From NCBI GenBank assembly GCA_964599655.1, contig CAZRGV010000014.1, forward strand, positions 1 through 64,000: a DNA stretch of 64,000 nucleotides. Reading direction: 5' to 3'. Shown here one piece after another: positions 18,068-28,457 of this stretch (position 1 is its first letter; every line of letters starts with the position of its first letter). The notes beneath the pieces were generated by a model. That model did no database searches and had not been told where the DNA came from. It saw only the letters and a program-made list of their open reading frames with translations. The position numbers were made by a program, and so were the translations under genes. This stretch comes from CAZRGV01 sp964599655 (GTDB lineage: Bacteria; Planctomycetota; Planctomycetia; Isosphaerales; Isosphaeraceae).

Positions 18068-19366
18068 TCAGAAGTTGCGCTGGTTCGAAGAGAGGCGGGT
18101 TGATCGGAGATCGGCGAAGAAGCGGGCGTAGCGCGGCTCCAGCGTTTCGGGCGCCCAGCGGCGCGACTCGGCCAGGGCGCGGCGACGGAGATCGGCCAGG
18201 GCGGCGGGGTCGTCCCAGAGGCGGAGGATCGCCGCGACCCAGGGGGCGACCTCCTCGGGCGTGGGCAACTCGGGGATGTCGGGGTGGAGCCGGGGGGGGA
18301 TGGGCAGGACGGTGCCGGCGGCGCCAAGGACTTCGGGGACGCCGCCGCGGTCGGAGCCGAGCACGGGCACGCCGTTGAGCATCGCCTCGATGGCCACCAG
18401 CGGCTGGTTCTCGGCGACCAGCGACGGCAGCAGCGCCAGCCTCGCCAGCCGCCAGAACCGCCGGGGGTCGGGCGTGTGGGGCCGGAGGAAGACGTTGCCG
18501 TGGGCCCGCAGGTCGAGGCCGAACGCCACGAGGTCGGCCTCCGTCCCGAGCGACTCGACGACCAGCAGGGGGATGTCCGGCCGCCGCCGGCCCAGCTCGT
18601 CGGCGATCCGGGCGAAGACGCCCGCGCCCTTCTCGATCGTCGGGTTCACGAACACGACGTACCGCGGCTCCCGGTCGTCGGCCACCACCCGCGACGGATC
18701 GACGAGGTTGGGCAGCACCACGCATTGCAGGCCGAGCGTCCGCCGGTAGTGCTCGGCCGCATACTCCGAGGCGACCAGCACGGCATCGGCGTCGTCGAAG
18801 GGCTCGCGGCGGCGATAGCGGAGGTTGTGCAGCGGGAAGACGGTGGCCACACCGTGGACCTTGGCTCGCTTCAGGACCGCTCGCGATAACGAACTGCCGC
18901 CGTAGGAGACAACCACATCGGGCCGGAACCGCTCCAGGGTGGCAGCGAAGGTCTGGAGGAAATCCCGGACCTCACGCTCGTCGGGCTCATGGGGCCGGGT
19001 CGAGCCCGGGATTAGTGTGATGGGCACACCCCTGACGATCAATCGCCAGTGAGGCGAGCCCTCAGGCCGGATACCGGTCGGATCACCGGTCCAGGCGTCT
19101 CCTCCTCCGGCCTCGGGCGCCCCTCCCCGAGCCGCGAGCCAGGCGCCTAGATCGACCTCGCGGCCCCATCCGAGCATCGTACTACAGAGTACCTCAACGG
19201 CGATCCCGTGCCTTGCCAGGGCCTCCATCATCGCTTGGCTGGCGATCGCGGCGCCGTTGGTGTCGTCGAGGTAGCACGGGAACGCGGCGAAGATGACCCG
19301 GGAGATAGGAATGCCTCGCCAAGTGACCAGCAGGAGTCTCACCAAACCAACGAGCATCCGACACAA
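18068..19366 (-). CDS. glycosyltransferase family 4
   Basis: A 432-residue GT-B sugar transferase. The fold begins RVIFAAFPCYLDDTNGAAIA with the acceptor-side glycine-rich loop; start could be ATG at 19366 or a GTG at VTWRGIP about 13 codons later. The hinge is YGGSSLSRAVLKRAKVHGV; the donor domain has VVLPNLVDPSRVV, RYVVFVNPTIEKGAGVFARI and the EX7E-like site LVAENQPLVAIEAMLNGVPVL followed by GSDRGGVPEVLG. Members with the NP-x-x-x-KG start of the donor domain occur in polysaccharide biosynthesis. It starts 8 bases after the frameshifted WD40 gene and could be cotranscribed with it. Confidence 0.88.
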   Translation of the reverse strand: MCRMLVGLVRLLLVTWRGIPISRVIFAAFPCYLDDTNGAAIASQAMMEALARHGIAVEVLCSTMLGWGREVDLGAWLAARGGAPEAGGGDAWTGDPTGIRPEGSPHWRLIVRGVPITLIPGSTRPHEPDEREVRDFLQTFAATLERFRPDVVVSYGGSSLSRAVLKRAKVHGVATVFPLHNLRYRRREPFDDADAVLVASEYAAEHYRRTLGLQCVVLPNLVDPSRVVADDREPRYVVFVNPTIEKGAGVFARIADELGRRRPDIPLLVVESLGTEADLVAFGLDLRAHGNVFLRPHTPDPRRFWRLARLALLPSLVAENQPLVAIEAMLNGVPVLGSDRGGVPEVLGAAGTVLPIPPRLHPDIPELPTPEEVAPWVAAILRLWDDPAALADLRRRALAESRRWAPETLEPRYARFFADLRSTRLSSNQRNF

Positions 19367-19374
19367 CGAGAGGG

Positions 19375-20668
19375 CTAAGGACCCGGGGGAAATTCAACTT
19401 CCCAAATAAGGACGTCTTCGAATTTACGGACTCCATTCTCATCCATCATGTCCTTATCACTTCTCAACTCGACTCCTCCGGTCGCGATTCGCAATCCCCG
19501 AGGGCGGAAGGCGACGGCTTTGACCTGGCGTCGAGGCCCCTCGAACGACCTGATGAGTTGCCCGGATTTCGCATCCAAGACCGAGACAAGGCCATTTTCA
19601 GTCCCGACCACGAGCCGGGAGCCGTCCGGGCTGAAAGCGAGAACCGTCGGACCATCGCCTCGATGGACCTTTCGGTCTCGATCGCCCTCGCGGAGAAAGA
19701 CGACCGATCTCGATGCGAAATCCCAAATCTTCAGGGAATGATCCGGACCGGTACACGCGATCCGCGATCCATCGGGGCTGAGTGCAACACACCAGGCGGA
19801 TCGAATATGGGTCTGGAGGATATGGGCTTGATTCCTGGAGAGGTCCCAGAGCCTCAGGATCGTCCCGGTCGCCTGAGAGTCCGCGAAGTCCTTCTGGGCA
19901 TATCCGATCGAGGCGACGCGCATCGCATCGGAACTGAAGGAATTCATGTAAGAAGAATTGGAATAGTCTCGCCTGGGAGACTTCATGGAGGCCATGATCG
20001 CGATCGCTTTTCCCGTCGCGGGATGCCAGTAGTAGACCGTATTATCGAAGTCGAGGCCTGCAATATACTTCCCGAAGGCAACCACGCGCACGGGCTCCTC
20101 GGGTTCCGTCAGCGTCCAGATCTCCGAACCGGTCTCCGCATTCCAGACCTTGACCGCGCCCTTGACCCAGGGATGTCGGACTTCCCGGGTCCTCGGATTC
20201 AAGGTACCCGTCTCACTCCGCTTTCCCGGCCCCCCGATTGGAGCTGAAGGCCACCGAGAAGACGGGCGGCGGATCGCCGTCTCCCTTCCCCTCGCCCATG
20301 AGGATGTGCAAAAGCGCCCCGGTGTTGGCATCCCAGACCCGGAGCGAGTTACTCCACCCACTGCTATCCTCCAGGGTCAGATGCCGACAGCTGGCGACGA
20401 GGCGATCCCCGGCGGGATCGAACGCGATGGCTTTGATAAAGGCGCTGCGACCGGCGAGAGGACGGGTGGGGAATGGTGTCTCGGCGGCCTTCTCCCCAGT
20501 CCGCACTTGACCGTCCTCCTCGAGAGCCCCGCGGCCAGGCCCAGAACTGACCGTTTGGGCCTGTGCGGAATCGGCGATTAGCATGACCATGATGATGAAC
20601 GCAACAGTCCACCCGAGCGGTCGAGCAAAAGACTTTGTCGGCGCTTTGAGACAATCCGATTGGATCAT
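19375..20668 (-). CDS. exported WD40-repeat protein, apparent frameshift
   Basis: Two overlapping frames form one gene. From 20668 the frame has a signal peptide (LGWTVAFIIMVMLIADSAQAQ) and a first WD40 blade (FIKAIAFDPAGDRLVAS, SLRVWDANTGALL) and runs into a stop at 20213 after VFSVAFSSN. The second frame continues with KVWNAETGSEIWTL, then blades ending ILRLWDLS, LKIWDF, VSVLDAKSG and VLIWEVEF. The frames join naturally if one base is removed from the six-C run at 20230-20235. Together they give about 430 residues and six to seven blades, a beta-propeller scaffold. It resembles the next gene upstream (20756-22045), suggesting a local duplication. Whether the shift is a sequencing error or real inactivation cannot be told. 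Confidence 0.75.
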
Positions 20669-20755
20669 GATGGATACCCTTGACCTCGTAGCCTGGTGGG
20701 GTCCGCCTTCCTTACCGGGCTCGATCTAGGTCTCGACCCAGCCTACAGCACTGGA

Positions 20756-22045
20756 TTATGACTTGAATCGCGCTTCCCAGATCAAGAGAGGATGAATCTC
20801 CATAATGGAGGATTTGGGATCAACCCGATTCCAGCCGTCCGAGGCGACGCGGATCACCCCATCGGGCAGGAAGGCCAGCGCCCGGACGGGGCCCTCGGGC
20901 CCGCGGACCGAGCCGAGCCGACGGCCCGAGGCGACGTCCCAGAGCCGGATCACGCCATCCTTCGTGCCCACCGCCAGCCAGGTCCCGTCGGGACGGAACT
21001 TCAGCAGTTCCGGCCACCGGACCGTGTCTTCCTTCTCGACCGCGGCTCCCTCTCCCGGCCGGAAGTCTCGAACGAGGCCGCACGTCTGGAAGTCCCACAG
21101 CCGAGGCGCACGGCCCTGGCTCCAGGTCGCGAACCGCCTCCCGTCGGGCATCAGGGCCGCGGGGGCGGCGGCGTCGCCCAGCAATCGGATCTCGCGGGCC
21201 CGGGGCACACGCACGTCCCACTGCCAGCCGCGACCCAGGCCGTAGAAGATCAGCCGGGTGGCGTCGGCGCTGAAGACATCGGTGTCGGAATAGGGGTGAT
21301 GGCCGAGTTGGTCCTTGAACTTCAAGCCGTCGAGGGACTGCAATCGCCGCCCCTCCTCGGGGTCCCAGAGGTTGACGACGCGATTGGCCGCGTAGGACGT
21401 CAGGAGCCGCCCGAAACCCAGCGCGATGATGGGGCGATCGTCGCCGCCGGTCAGGGTGTGCAATTCGCGCCCGCTGGCGGTGTCCCAGATCTTGATGAGG
21501 CCGCCATTCCAGAAAGCGTGGAGCTCACGTCCCCTGAAGCCACTAACACCAGAGACTCGATCTTTGTCGTTCTTTCGAATCGATTCCGAGCTGGGTGTGA
21601 ATTTTTCCACGCCAGCCGAGGCGATCCGGGCGCCGTCCGGGCTAAACGCGACGGAAAGGATGGGCGCCGGATGGCCGGTGAAGGTCCGGATCTCGCGGCC
21701 CGTGGCGGCGTCCCACAACTGCAGCACCGGCGGATGGCCCCAGGTTTTGATCCGGGGCGGTCGCCCGCTTCCGTCGAGCGATGCGGAATCGACAAGCGCG
21801 CCGAAGCGCGGGAAACTTCCCACGGTGGCGACGAAAGCGCCATCGGGACTGAAGGCAACGGCGTCGAATTCTTTTATCGGTCGTCCTTGCAGTGAGAGCG
21901 GACGGCGGGCCAACTCAGCGTGATCGTCCTTCCGTTCCGACTCCTCGGGATCCGGCGTGTGAGCCAGGGCCGACGGAGATCCCAGGGCGCGAACGCCAAT
22001 GATCCCCGCGGCCCCCATCCAGCGTAAGGCGGTGCGTCGCTTCAT
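20756..22045 (-). CDS. exported WD40-repeat beta-propeller protein
   Basis: A 429-residue protein. ATG at 22045 starts MKRRTALRWMGAAGIIGVRA, a twin-arginine-like signal with cleavage near SALAHT; the longer open frame upstream is not protein-like. At least six WD blades follow: FDAVAFSPDGAFVATVG, LQLWDAATGREIRTFTGH, LSVAFSPDGARIASAG, LIKIWDTASGRELHTLTGG, VVNLWDPEEGRRLQSLDG and VIRLWDVASGRRLGSVRG, ending LLIWEARFKS. The final blade matches the end of the neighbouring WD40 gene. Such exported propellers are protein-binding scaffolds with no enzymatic signature. A short spacer (87 bases) separates it from its downstream paralogue, so one transcript is likely. Confidence 0.88.
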   Translation of the reverse strand: MKRRTALRWMGAAGIIGVRALGSPSALAHTPDPEESERKDDHAELARRPLSLQGRPIKEFDAVAFSPDGAFVATVGSFPRFGALVDSASLDGSGRPPRIKTWGHPPVLQLWDAATGREIRTFTGHPAPILSVAFSPDGARIASAGVEKFTPSSESIRKNDKDRVSGVSGFRGRELHAFWNGGLIKIWDTASGRELHTLTGGDDRPIIALGFGRLLTSYAANRVVNLWDPEEGRRLQSLDGLKFKDQLGHHPYSDTDVFSADATRLIFYGLGRGWQWDVRVPRAREIRLLGDAAAPAALMPDGRRFATWSQGRAPRLWDFQTCGLVRDFRPGEGAAVEKEDTVRWPELLKFRPDGTWLAVGTKDGVIRLWDVASGRRLGSVRGPEGPVRALAFLPDGVIRVASDGWNRVDPKSSIMEIHPLLIWEARFKS

Positions 22046-22187
22046 GGTTTTTCCCCTTTGAATCAGGGTGCTTGCACGGCTTGAGCACCCTGAGCTTGAA
22101 CCCGCCGGCCGCGGACCGATGAGCCCTCCGAGCCGACCGCGCGACCTCAACATCATCATGCCCCACGAGCCGATGGGGCCTTTTAGT

Positions 22188-23831
22188 TCATTGCCAGTGC
22201 TGGTCCGAGGTCCTCCCCGTCCAACTGGGGAATTCACCGCCGAGTTGCGGTGTCGTGATCACCGGCCTCGGTGTAGAAACCTGGTAATCCGCGGGCCACG
22301 GGCTCTGCGCGGACCCTGCGAAGATCCAATCGGCCCGTGAGAGGGCAATCCAGACACCCCCTACCATCGGTCGATACATCAGATAGGTCGTAAAACGATC
22401 GTTGGCTGACAACGCCTGGTAATTGTCTAGAACAGTGAACGCAGGATCATCGTCCGTCGTGTGTTGTTCAAAGGTGTTTGGAGGTGTAGGAAACCAACTG
22501 ACCGAGTTGGTCCCGTCAATGGGCATGCCGATCGGCTCATAGAAGCCGATGTAGCCGTCATCGAGGTTCTGCCCACCGCCAGCATTCGTCAGAGTCTGTT
22601 GGACGCCGTTCTGATCCGTCTGCGTCCAAGTCGAATCAACCGTTTGCATAAACATAAAGTCGCCCTCAAATGCGCCGATTTCAGTTGTGGCGAGGAGCGT
22701 GATACCGTTCTCGTATTGCAGCCCAACCTCGCCTGTCTGGGGAATATTTCTGAACCATACCTCACCCGGATCAACGACGCTGAGGCTGGCCTGCGTCGGG
22801 CGATGCGAAGTGAATACCACCGAGGACCAGTGAGGATTGCCCGGATCCTCGAAATAGGTGACGGTGACCGAGACCGTGTAGGGCTCCTCAGAAGCATCCG
22901 TATAAAAGGCATAGACATTGCCGTGCGTATCGACCCCTGTGGTCACGGACATGGTCTGGGGGGCCGGCTGCGTATCCGCATCCCCGGAGAAGTAACCAGC
23001 ATAATCGGTCCCGCCCGACCAGGTGATGGACTCGATGTGAAGGTCCTGGCTGGGGCTCAGGACCTGGAACGCCATCGGGGCCCCGACGGGCACGCCATTG
23101 GCGTTGTAGGTGTAGTCCGGTGCCTGGCCCTGGATGCCGTTGATCACGTCGAGTTCCGTGATGATCGGAGGTTGCGCGGTCCCGCCCGAGCCGCCGTCGA
23201 GCGGCCTCACGGTGAGGCCATTTCCGGAGGGCATGCTGGTGGATCGCAAGGCGGCGGCGTCAGGGGCGAGTTGCAAGGGACGGATATCGTCGGGGTCCGT
23301 TGACGATGGGGCGACCGACACGGCCGAGGGGGCGGGGGCCTGAGCCTCGGGGGTCGGCAGCGGGGCGCTGGTGGTGGAGACCGTCGCGGTCATGGCCCAC
23401 GCGGGAAGGGTCAGGCCGCCGTGCGAGCTTGTTTGGGGCTGGGAGGCGATGGACAGGGCCGTGGCGGGAACCGGGGTGCCGACGAGCAAGGGCGAACTCG
23501 AGGACGGGGACGTGGCCGCGAGCGAGAGTCGGGCCGGGGCGTGTGATCCCGCGAGGTGGCCGCCGCGACCGTCGCGAGGGCCGGGGGAGTGGCCCGCCGG
23601 ACGAGATAGCGATCGGGGAGGGAACCCGACGAGGCCGGGATCGCTTCCCTCAACGCGAAGCGCCGCGTGGAGCCCGTCGGAGGCAGGGCGACCTGAGTTT
23701 CCGGATCCGGGTTGCCGGTTATCGCCAGGGCGGGGAGGTGTCCGGGCAGCAGGCTGGAGACCGAGTTCATCGGCTCAAGGGCGTCGGTCAGGGGACGGAA
23801 GGCACGCCGCTTGTAGGGGGGGGGTGTTCAT
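22188..23831 (-). CDS. exported hypothetical protein, apparent frameshifts
   Basis: The main body (22188 to about 23570) is one frame with a Ser/Pro/Ala-rich region followed by a beta-rich domain: PIITELDVINGIQGQAPDY, LHIESITWSGGTDYAGYF, YTVSVTVTYFEDPGN, VWFRNIPQTGEVGLQYENG. The N-terminus lies in another frame: an ATG at 23831, a nine-C run, then KRRAFRPLTDALEPMNSVSS, a form of the RRxxRPxxxxLE leader seen in planctomycete exported proteins. Reading through needs one base removed at the C run (23816-23824 on the plus strand) and a second shift near 23590-23620. The body has no known domain. It may be an outer-surface protein; function is unknown. Confidence 0.5.
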
Positions 23832-24199
23832 GTTAGCAATCCTCAAAGAGAGATTCCCTATTTTGCCGATTTCTATGCCCGATCGGGCTGGCGACGAATG
23901 TCTTAGGGGTACGGTATCGAGTCGGGTCGGGGTCGGTCAAGGACTTTCCTCGTGAATTTTTGTTAAATCGCAACGATCCCGATCGGCTAGTTTGGCGATG
24001 CTCTTTCGAGCCTCGATCCAGCCCGGTAGGGTCCGGGTTGCGTCTGTCCGTGATTCGAGCCCTTCCCATGTTGTCCGTGCCGAAGGCCGTCCGGGTCTTC
24101 CCGGTTTTGGAGAGGAACCGAACTCTCCGGGGAGGAATCCTGTCCGAGGGTTGACGCATCGGGGAGAATGACGTCGGAGACCGGAACGAGGGGGCCTGT
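23832..24199. other. intergenic region without recognised features
   Basis: A 368-base divergent gap between the exported protein and the VOC gene. A minus-strand open frame covers it but has the amino-acid composition of non-coding GC-rich DNA. I see no convincing promoter pair, RNA fold or repeat. Confidence 0.5.
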
Positions 24200-24568
24200 A
24201 TGTTTGCTATCGACCATGTCGGAATCCTGGCGAGGGAAGCCGAGGCGTCGGCAGAGTTCCTCGCGGAAATTCTCGGGGTCGGGCAGGCGGTTCCAGCGGG
24301 GCCGGACGGGGATCTCTATCGGCTCGATTTCGGGGGGTCGGGGACGCTGATCTACTTCCCCGCCGAGACGGTGGTGGGACAACATGTGGCCTTTCGCGTC
24401 GATGCGGCGACGTTCGACGCGATGGTGGAGCGGCTTCGAAGCAAGGGCGTGGTGTTCGGGAACGAGCCGGAGGCGCAGGAGAATCTGCAGACCTCGGATT
24501 CGTTCGGCGGGCATGGCCGCGTGTTCTTCCGCGATCCGAACGGCCATCTCTTCGAGGTGGTGGCCTGA
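24200..24568 (+). CDS. VOC (glyoxalase/epimerase) superfamily protein
   Basis: A 122-residue single-copy VOC protein. FAIDHVGILAREAEASAEFL at the start gives the first beta-alpha-beta unit and its metal-ligand His; the second unit has HVAFRVDAATFDAMVERLRS and RVFFRDPNGHLFEVVA, with the closing Glu ligand. The DHVGI start recalls methylmalonyl-CoA epimerase and fosfomycin/bleomycin-resistance relatives, but no group-specific residues decide the reaction. It is the first gene of a pair with the FMN reductase 62 bases downstream, both probably cytoplasmic and possibly cotranscribed. Confidence 0.85.
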   Translation: MFAIDHVGILAREAEASAEFLAEILGVGQAVPAGPDGDLYRLDFGGSGTLIYFPAETVVGQHVAFRVDAATFDAMVERLRSKGVVFGNEPEAQENLQTSDSFGGHGRVFFRDPNGHLFEVVA

Positions 24569-24630
24569 GCCGCCGGCTGGGTCGCGGCACGCGGGCGTGG
24601 GAATCGGGCCTGATGGGAGCGGATGGTCTG

Positions 24631-25161
24631 ATGAAGATTCTCGCGATCTCGGGGAGTCTGCGAGCGGCCTCGTCGAACACGGCTCTGCTTCGAGCGGCCA
24701 GGGCGCTGGCGCCGGAGGGTGTCGAGGTCGAGCTTTTCGAGGGGCTTGCGGGGCTCCCGCATTTCAACCCGGACGACGAGGCGGAGGAGGTCTCGCCGGA
24801 GTCGGTCCGGGCGTTTCGGTCGCTGGTGCGAGACGCGGACGCGGTCCTGATTTGCAGCCCGGAATATGCGCATGGCGTCCCGGGAAGTCTCAAGAACGCG
24901 CTCGACTGGCTGGTGGGCAGCGGCGAATTCTTCGGGAAGCCGGTCGCTACGATCAACGCCTCGGCGCGTGCCGTGCATGCGGAGGCGGCTCTCGTGGAAA
25001 CGCTCGGAACGATGGGCTCTCGTATGGTACCCGAGGCGATCAGGGTCGTGCCGGTGCAGGGTCGAGGGCTCGACGACGCGGGGATGATCCAGAATACAGA
25101 GATCGCGGAGGCGATCCGGGCGTCCCTGATCGCGCTTCGAGAGGCTTTGGAAACGCAATGA
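24631..25161 (+). CDS. NADPH-dependent FMN reductase (flavodoxin-like fold)
   Basis: A 176-residue flavoprotein. ATG at 24631 (six codons inside the longest frame) begins MKILAISGSLRAASSNTALL, the FMN phosphate-binding loop GSLRxxSxN. LICSPEYAHGVPGSLKNALD is the family signature that binds the isoalloxazine ring. Length matches the azoreductase/chromate-reductase-like NAD(P)H:FMN reductases (ChrR, ArsH-like). ArsH relatives reduce organoarsenicals, and an arsenic unit lies 6 kb away, but this protein is shorter than ArsH and the link is not supported. Electron acceptor in vivo is unknown. Confidence 0.9.
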   Translation: MKILAISGSLRAASSNTALLRAARALAPEGVEVELFEGLAGLPHFNPDDEAEEVSPESVRAFRSLVRDADAVLICSPEYAHGVPGSLKNALDWLVGSGEFFGKPVATINASARAVHAEAALVETLGTMGSRMVPEAIRVVPVQGRGLDDAGMIQNTEIAEAIRASLIALREALETQ

Positions 25162-25190
25162 GCCGAACCGACGTCTCCCTGAGACCAGGC

Positions 25191-25219
25191 GGCGGGAGCG
25201 ACGCGGCTTCGTTCCCGCC
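25191..25219. terminator. hairpin between convergent genes
   Basis: GGCGGGAGCG (25191-25200) pairs with CGTTCCCGCC (25210-25219) with one G-U, around a 9-base loop. It lies between the 3' ends of the FMN reductase gene and mqnE. There is no T-tract on either strand, so it may end transcripts weakly or protect their 3' ends. Confidence 0.4.
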
Positions 25220-25230
25220 GAGACCCGGCC

Positions 25231-26379
<1,149 letters not shown>

Positions 26380-26563
26380 AGCCAGCCCACATCCTTTCTC
26401 GGTCTTCGGGTTCGCGGCGGATCGCGTTCCCCGATCGTTACGGAAATTTTAGTCCGAATTGAACGAACCATCAAGCCGGACCGCGCCGGGCGATTGCGAC
26501 GTGGTTCGAATCGTGGTGGGGAGGCGTTTCCGCAACGGCCTTTTGGAAGGACCCGGAACGGGG

Positions 26564-27412
26564 CTACTTGATCCGGATCTCGACAAAGATTGGGGCAACG
26601 TTCGCTTCTTTCCAGTCGGGAAAGGAGAGCAGGAGGCGGGCCTTGCCGGGGCCGAGGACGGGGGGGACCGGAAGCTCGCCCTGGAAGTTGCAGGTGCAGC
26701 AACGATGATCGAGGGGCAGTCGGACCCGGATTGGTGCCGCGCCTTCGACGGGGTTCGGCAGCTCGATGTCGGCGACGGGGTGGATTCCTTCGGGAACCCT
26801 CGGGAAGTCGAGGGCGGCGAAGGCGCCGTCTCCCAGGCCCCGAGAGCCGATCATGGTCATGACGCTCGACTTCGTGCCTCGTCGGAGAGATTGATCAATG
26901 CGGAGCGACATGTGCAATGGCCCGCCGAAGTGGACAATGGGGGCCTGAGCGGCGGAGTCGGCGAAGCGGAATGATCCTTCATTGTCGAACGAGACGGATT
27001 GATACGGCACGCCGTCAAGAGTCAGGGCCAGCGCATCGTAGAAGTTGGTCTCACCGGTCAGAACGATGCGAAGGTCGGCGGTCTGACCGTCCCAGGCGTT
27101 TAGGCCCTTGACGTGAAAGCGGGCCACCTGGCCGTCCTTCGAGCGATTTCCCGCGACGAGTTCGTCCGACTCGGTGAGGTCGCCATTGCCGTTCCGGTCG
27201 ACGTACAGGTGGTCGCCATCGACCACCAGCCAGACTCGAGAGGTTGCCTCGGGTCCAAGCACGACGAGGGCGTACCTCGGCGTTGTCGTCTGATAATCGG
27301 GCTCACGAACGATAACGCGCTCGATGCGGGTCAGGTCCAGCGCGCTCGCTGAGGGGGGCAAGATGACGGTTATGACGGTCGCGAGCAACAAGACGAGTCG
27401 AGAAGTCACCAT
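26564..27412 (-). CDS. exported hypothetical protein with EF-hand-like loop
   Basis: A 282-residue protein starting at ATG 27412 with a signal peptide (LVLLLATVITVILPPSASALD). Near residue 75 it has LYVDRNGNGDLTESDE, a 12-residue calcium-type loop (D-x-N-x-N-G-D-L-x-x-x-D/E) preceded by VWLVVDG, a unit frequent in exported planctomycete proteins. The rest is beta-rich; LDHRCCTCNFQGELPVPPVL near the C-terminus holds three close cysteines. No enzyme signature is found. The frame continues far upstream but that part lacks protein-like features. It lies downstream of the histidine-rich gene on the same strand with a 230-base gap. Confidence 0.72.
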   Translation of the reverse strand: MVTSRLVLLLATVITVILPPSASALDLTRIERVIVREPDYQTTTPRYALVVLGPEATSRVWLVVDGDHLYVDRNGNGDLTESDELVAGNRSKDGQVARFHVKGLNAWDGQTADLRIVLTGETNFYDALALTLDGVPYQSVSFDNEGSFRFADSAAQAPIVHFGGPLHMSLRIDQSLRRGTKSSVMTMIGSRGLGDGAFAALDFPRVPEGIHPVADIELPNPVEGAAPIRVRLPLDHRCCTCNFQGELPVPPVLGPGKARLLLSFPDWKEANVAPIFVEIRIK

Positions 27413-27642
27413 GATCGTCGCTCTGTTGGGATCGGTCTCGTTCGAGCGTCGGGCCTCGGGCCGAAGGGATCTCTGGCTCGGGTGGAACACTCCTGGGGAT
27501 ACCCGAGTCTTCGCCGGATTGCAAGGAGGGTCAGGATTTGGGTGGGGGCCTGGTGGCCTGGAAAATCGAAACGGCTCCGACGGGTTCGGAGCCGTGATCG
27601 AAAACGTTGCTGGGAATCGGTTCGATCGAACGAAAGACCAGA

Positions 27643-27996
27643 TCAACGCGTTTTGTGATGTCCGCTTCCCTGGTGATGGTGACCGCTTCCGGAGTGTGTA
27701 TGGGCGTGGTGGTGCAAGGTGCTGGTGGGAGAATGCGGAAGTTGCCCACCCTGAGTCTTGGAATGGTTCTGATGATGCTGCGAGTGAGTGGTCGAGAGTC
27801 CGAGGAACGACGTCAGCTTGAACCCTTCGTGCTGGTGGTGGCTGGTCGTCGTCGGAGGGGTCGTGTGGCTGGAGGCGTGCGAGACGACCATGATGGGAGC
27901 TGCGTTGACCGGCGGCAGGGTTGCCCCCGCGGCGCTCAGAGCGATACGGTTTTCGAGGCTGGACACGACCGGCCGAATGGAACGACGGGTCTTCAT
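27643..27996 (-). CDS. histidine-rich exported small protein
   Basis: A 117-residue protein starting at ATG 27996. The N-terminus is MKTRRSIRPVVSSLENRIAL, the RRxxRPxxxxLExRxxLS leader recurring in planctomycete surface or exported proteins. After about residue 45 the chain is dominated by His, Ser and Thr (TSHHQHEGF, STTHSQHHQNHSK) and ends HHHAHTHSGSGHHHQGSGHH, so about a quarter of the mature protein is histidine. This suggests Ni, Zn, Cu or Co binding outside the cytoplasm. No cysteine is present. No metal transporter or chaperone gene adjoins it. Low-complexity coding sequence can arise by chance, but the leader and codon-frame continuity support a real gene. Confidence 0.6.
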   Translation of the reverse strand: MKTRRSIRPVVSSLENRIALSAAGATLPPVNAAPIMVVSHASSHTTPPTTTSHHQHEGFKLTSFLGLSTTHSQHHQNHSKTQGGQLPHSPTSTLHHHAHTHSGSGHHHQGSGHHKTR

Positions 27997-28457
27997 AACG
28001 TGAAAACTCCCCACGAAATCGTTGGGCGTGTAGGGTGATCGCCAGAGCCCGGCGAAGGAAATCCGGGACCCACTCGCGATCGATTCGGTTTCCGTGCGTG
28101 GAACGAGGAAGGGCAGGGGGGCGCCATCCCTGGGCAATCCGCCTGTCCGGCGGACTCCTCTCCCCAAGAATCGCAAGACCGATCGGAATTCCGACAAGGA
28201 TTGTTTCGTGGTCGGTTTGTTCGCTCGAGGAGGATTGGTCAGCGTCGACCGCGGTCACGTTCGAGGATCATGTTCGATAAGACTTTGCGTGCCCGAAAGC
28301 GCTACGACTCGGAAATTCGTTCAGAAGTCGAACGAACCTCAAGCGGATTCCACGAACCGCGAGTCTCGCGTCGGTTCGTGGGGTCCGCTTTCCCTGGTTG
28401 GAAGGCCGTGTTCCGTGGACGCCTGATCGGCGATCTCCGAACCTGCTCGTTCGCCGA
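27997..28457. other. gene-free stretch with one strong imperfect palindrome
   Basis: A 461-base gap upstream of the His-rich gene and downstream of the protease gene. Open frames here have no recognisable protein features. The only structure I see is the palindrome listed at 28350-28381. Confidence 0.5.
28350..28381. repeat. 32-base imperfect palindrome
   Basis: CCACGAACCG (28350-28359) is repeated in inverted form as CGGTTCGTGG (28372-28381), and between them CGAG/CTCG forms an inner stem. The fold would be strong on either strand. There is no T-run beside it. It could be a terminator-like element, an mRNA 3' structure or a protein site. Confidence 0.5.

Noticed and set aside
23833..24159. 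108-codon minus-strand frame
   Set aside because: It is rich in Arg/Thr/Pro with no family features and no ribosome-binding site; treated as intergenic.
24631..25161. ArsH-type organoarsenical oxidase
   Set aside because: The FMN reductase is shorter than ArsH and lies outside the ars unit; only the general flavodoxin-like family is supported.
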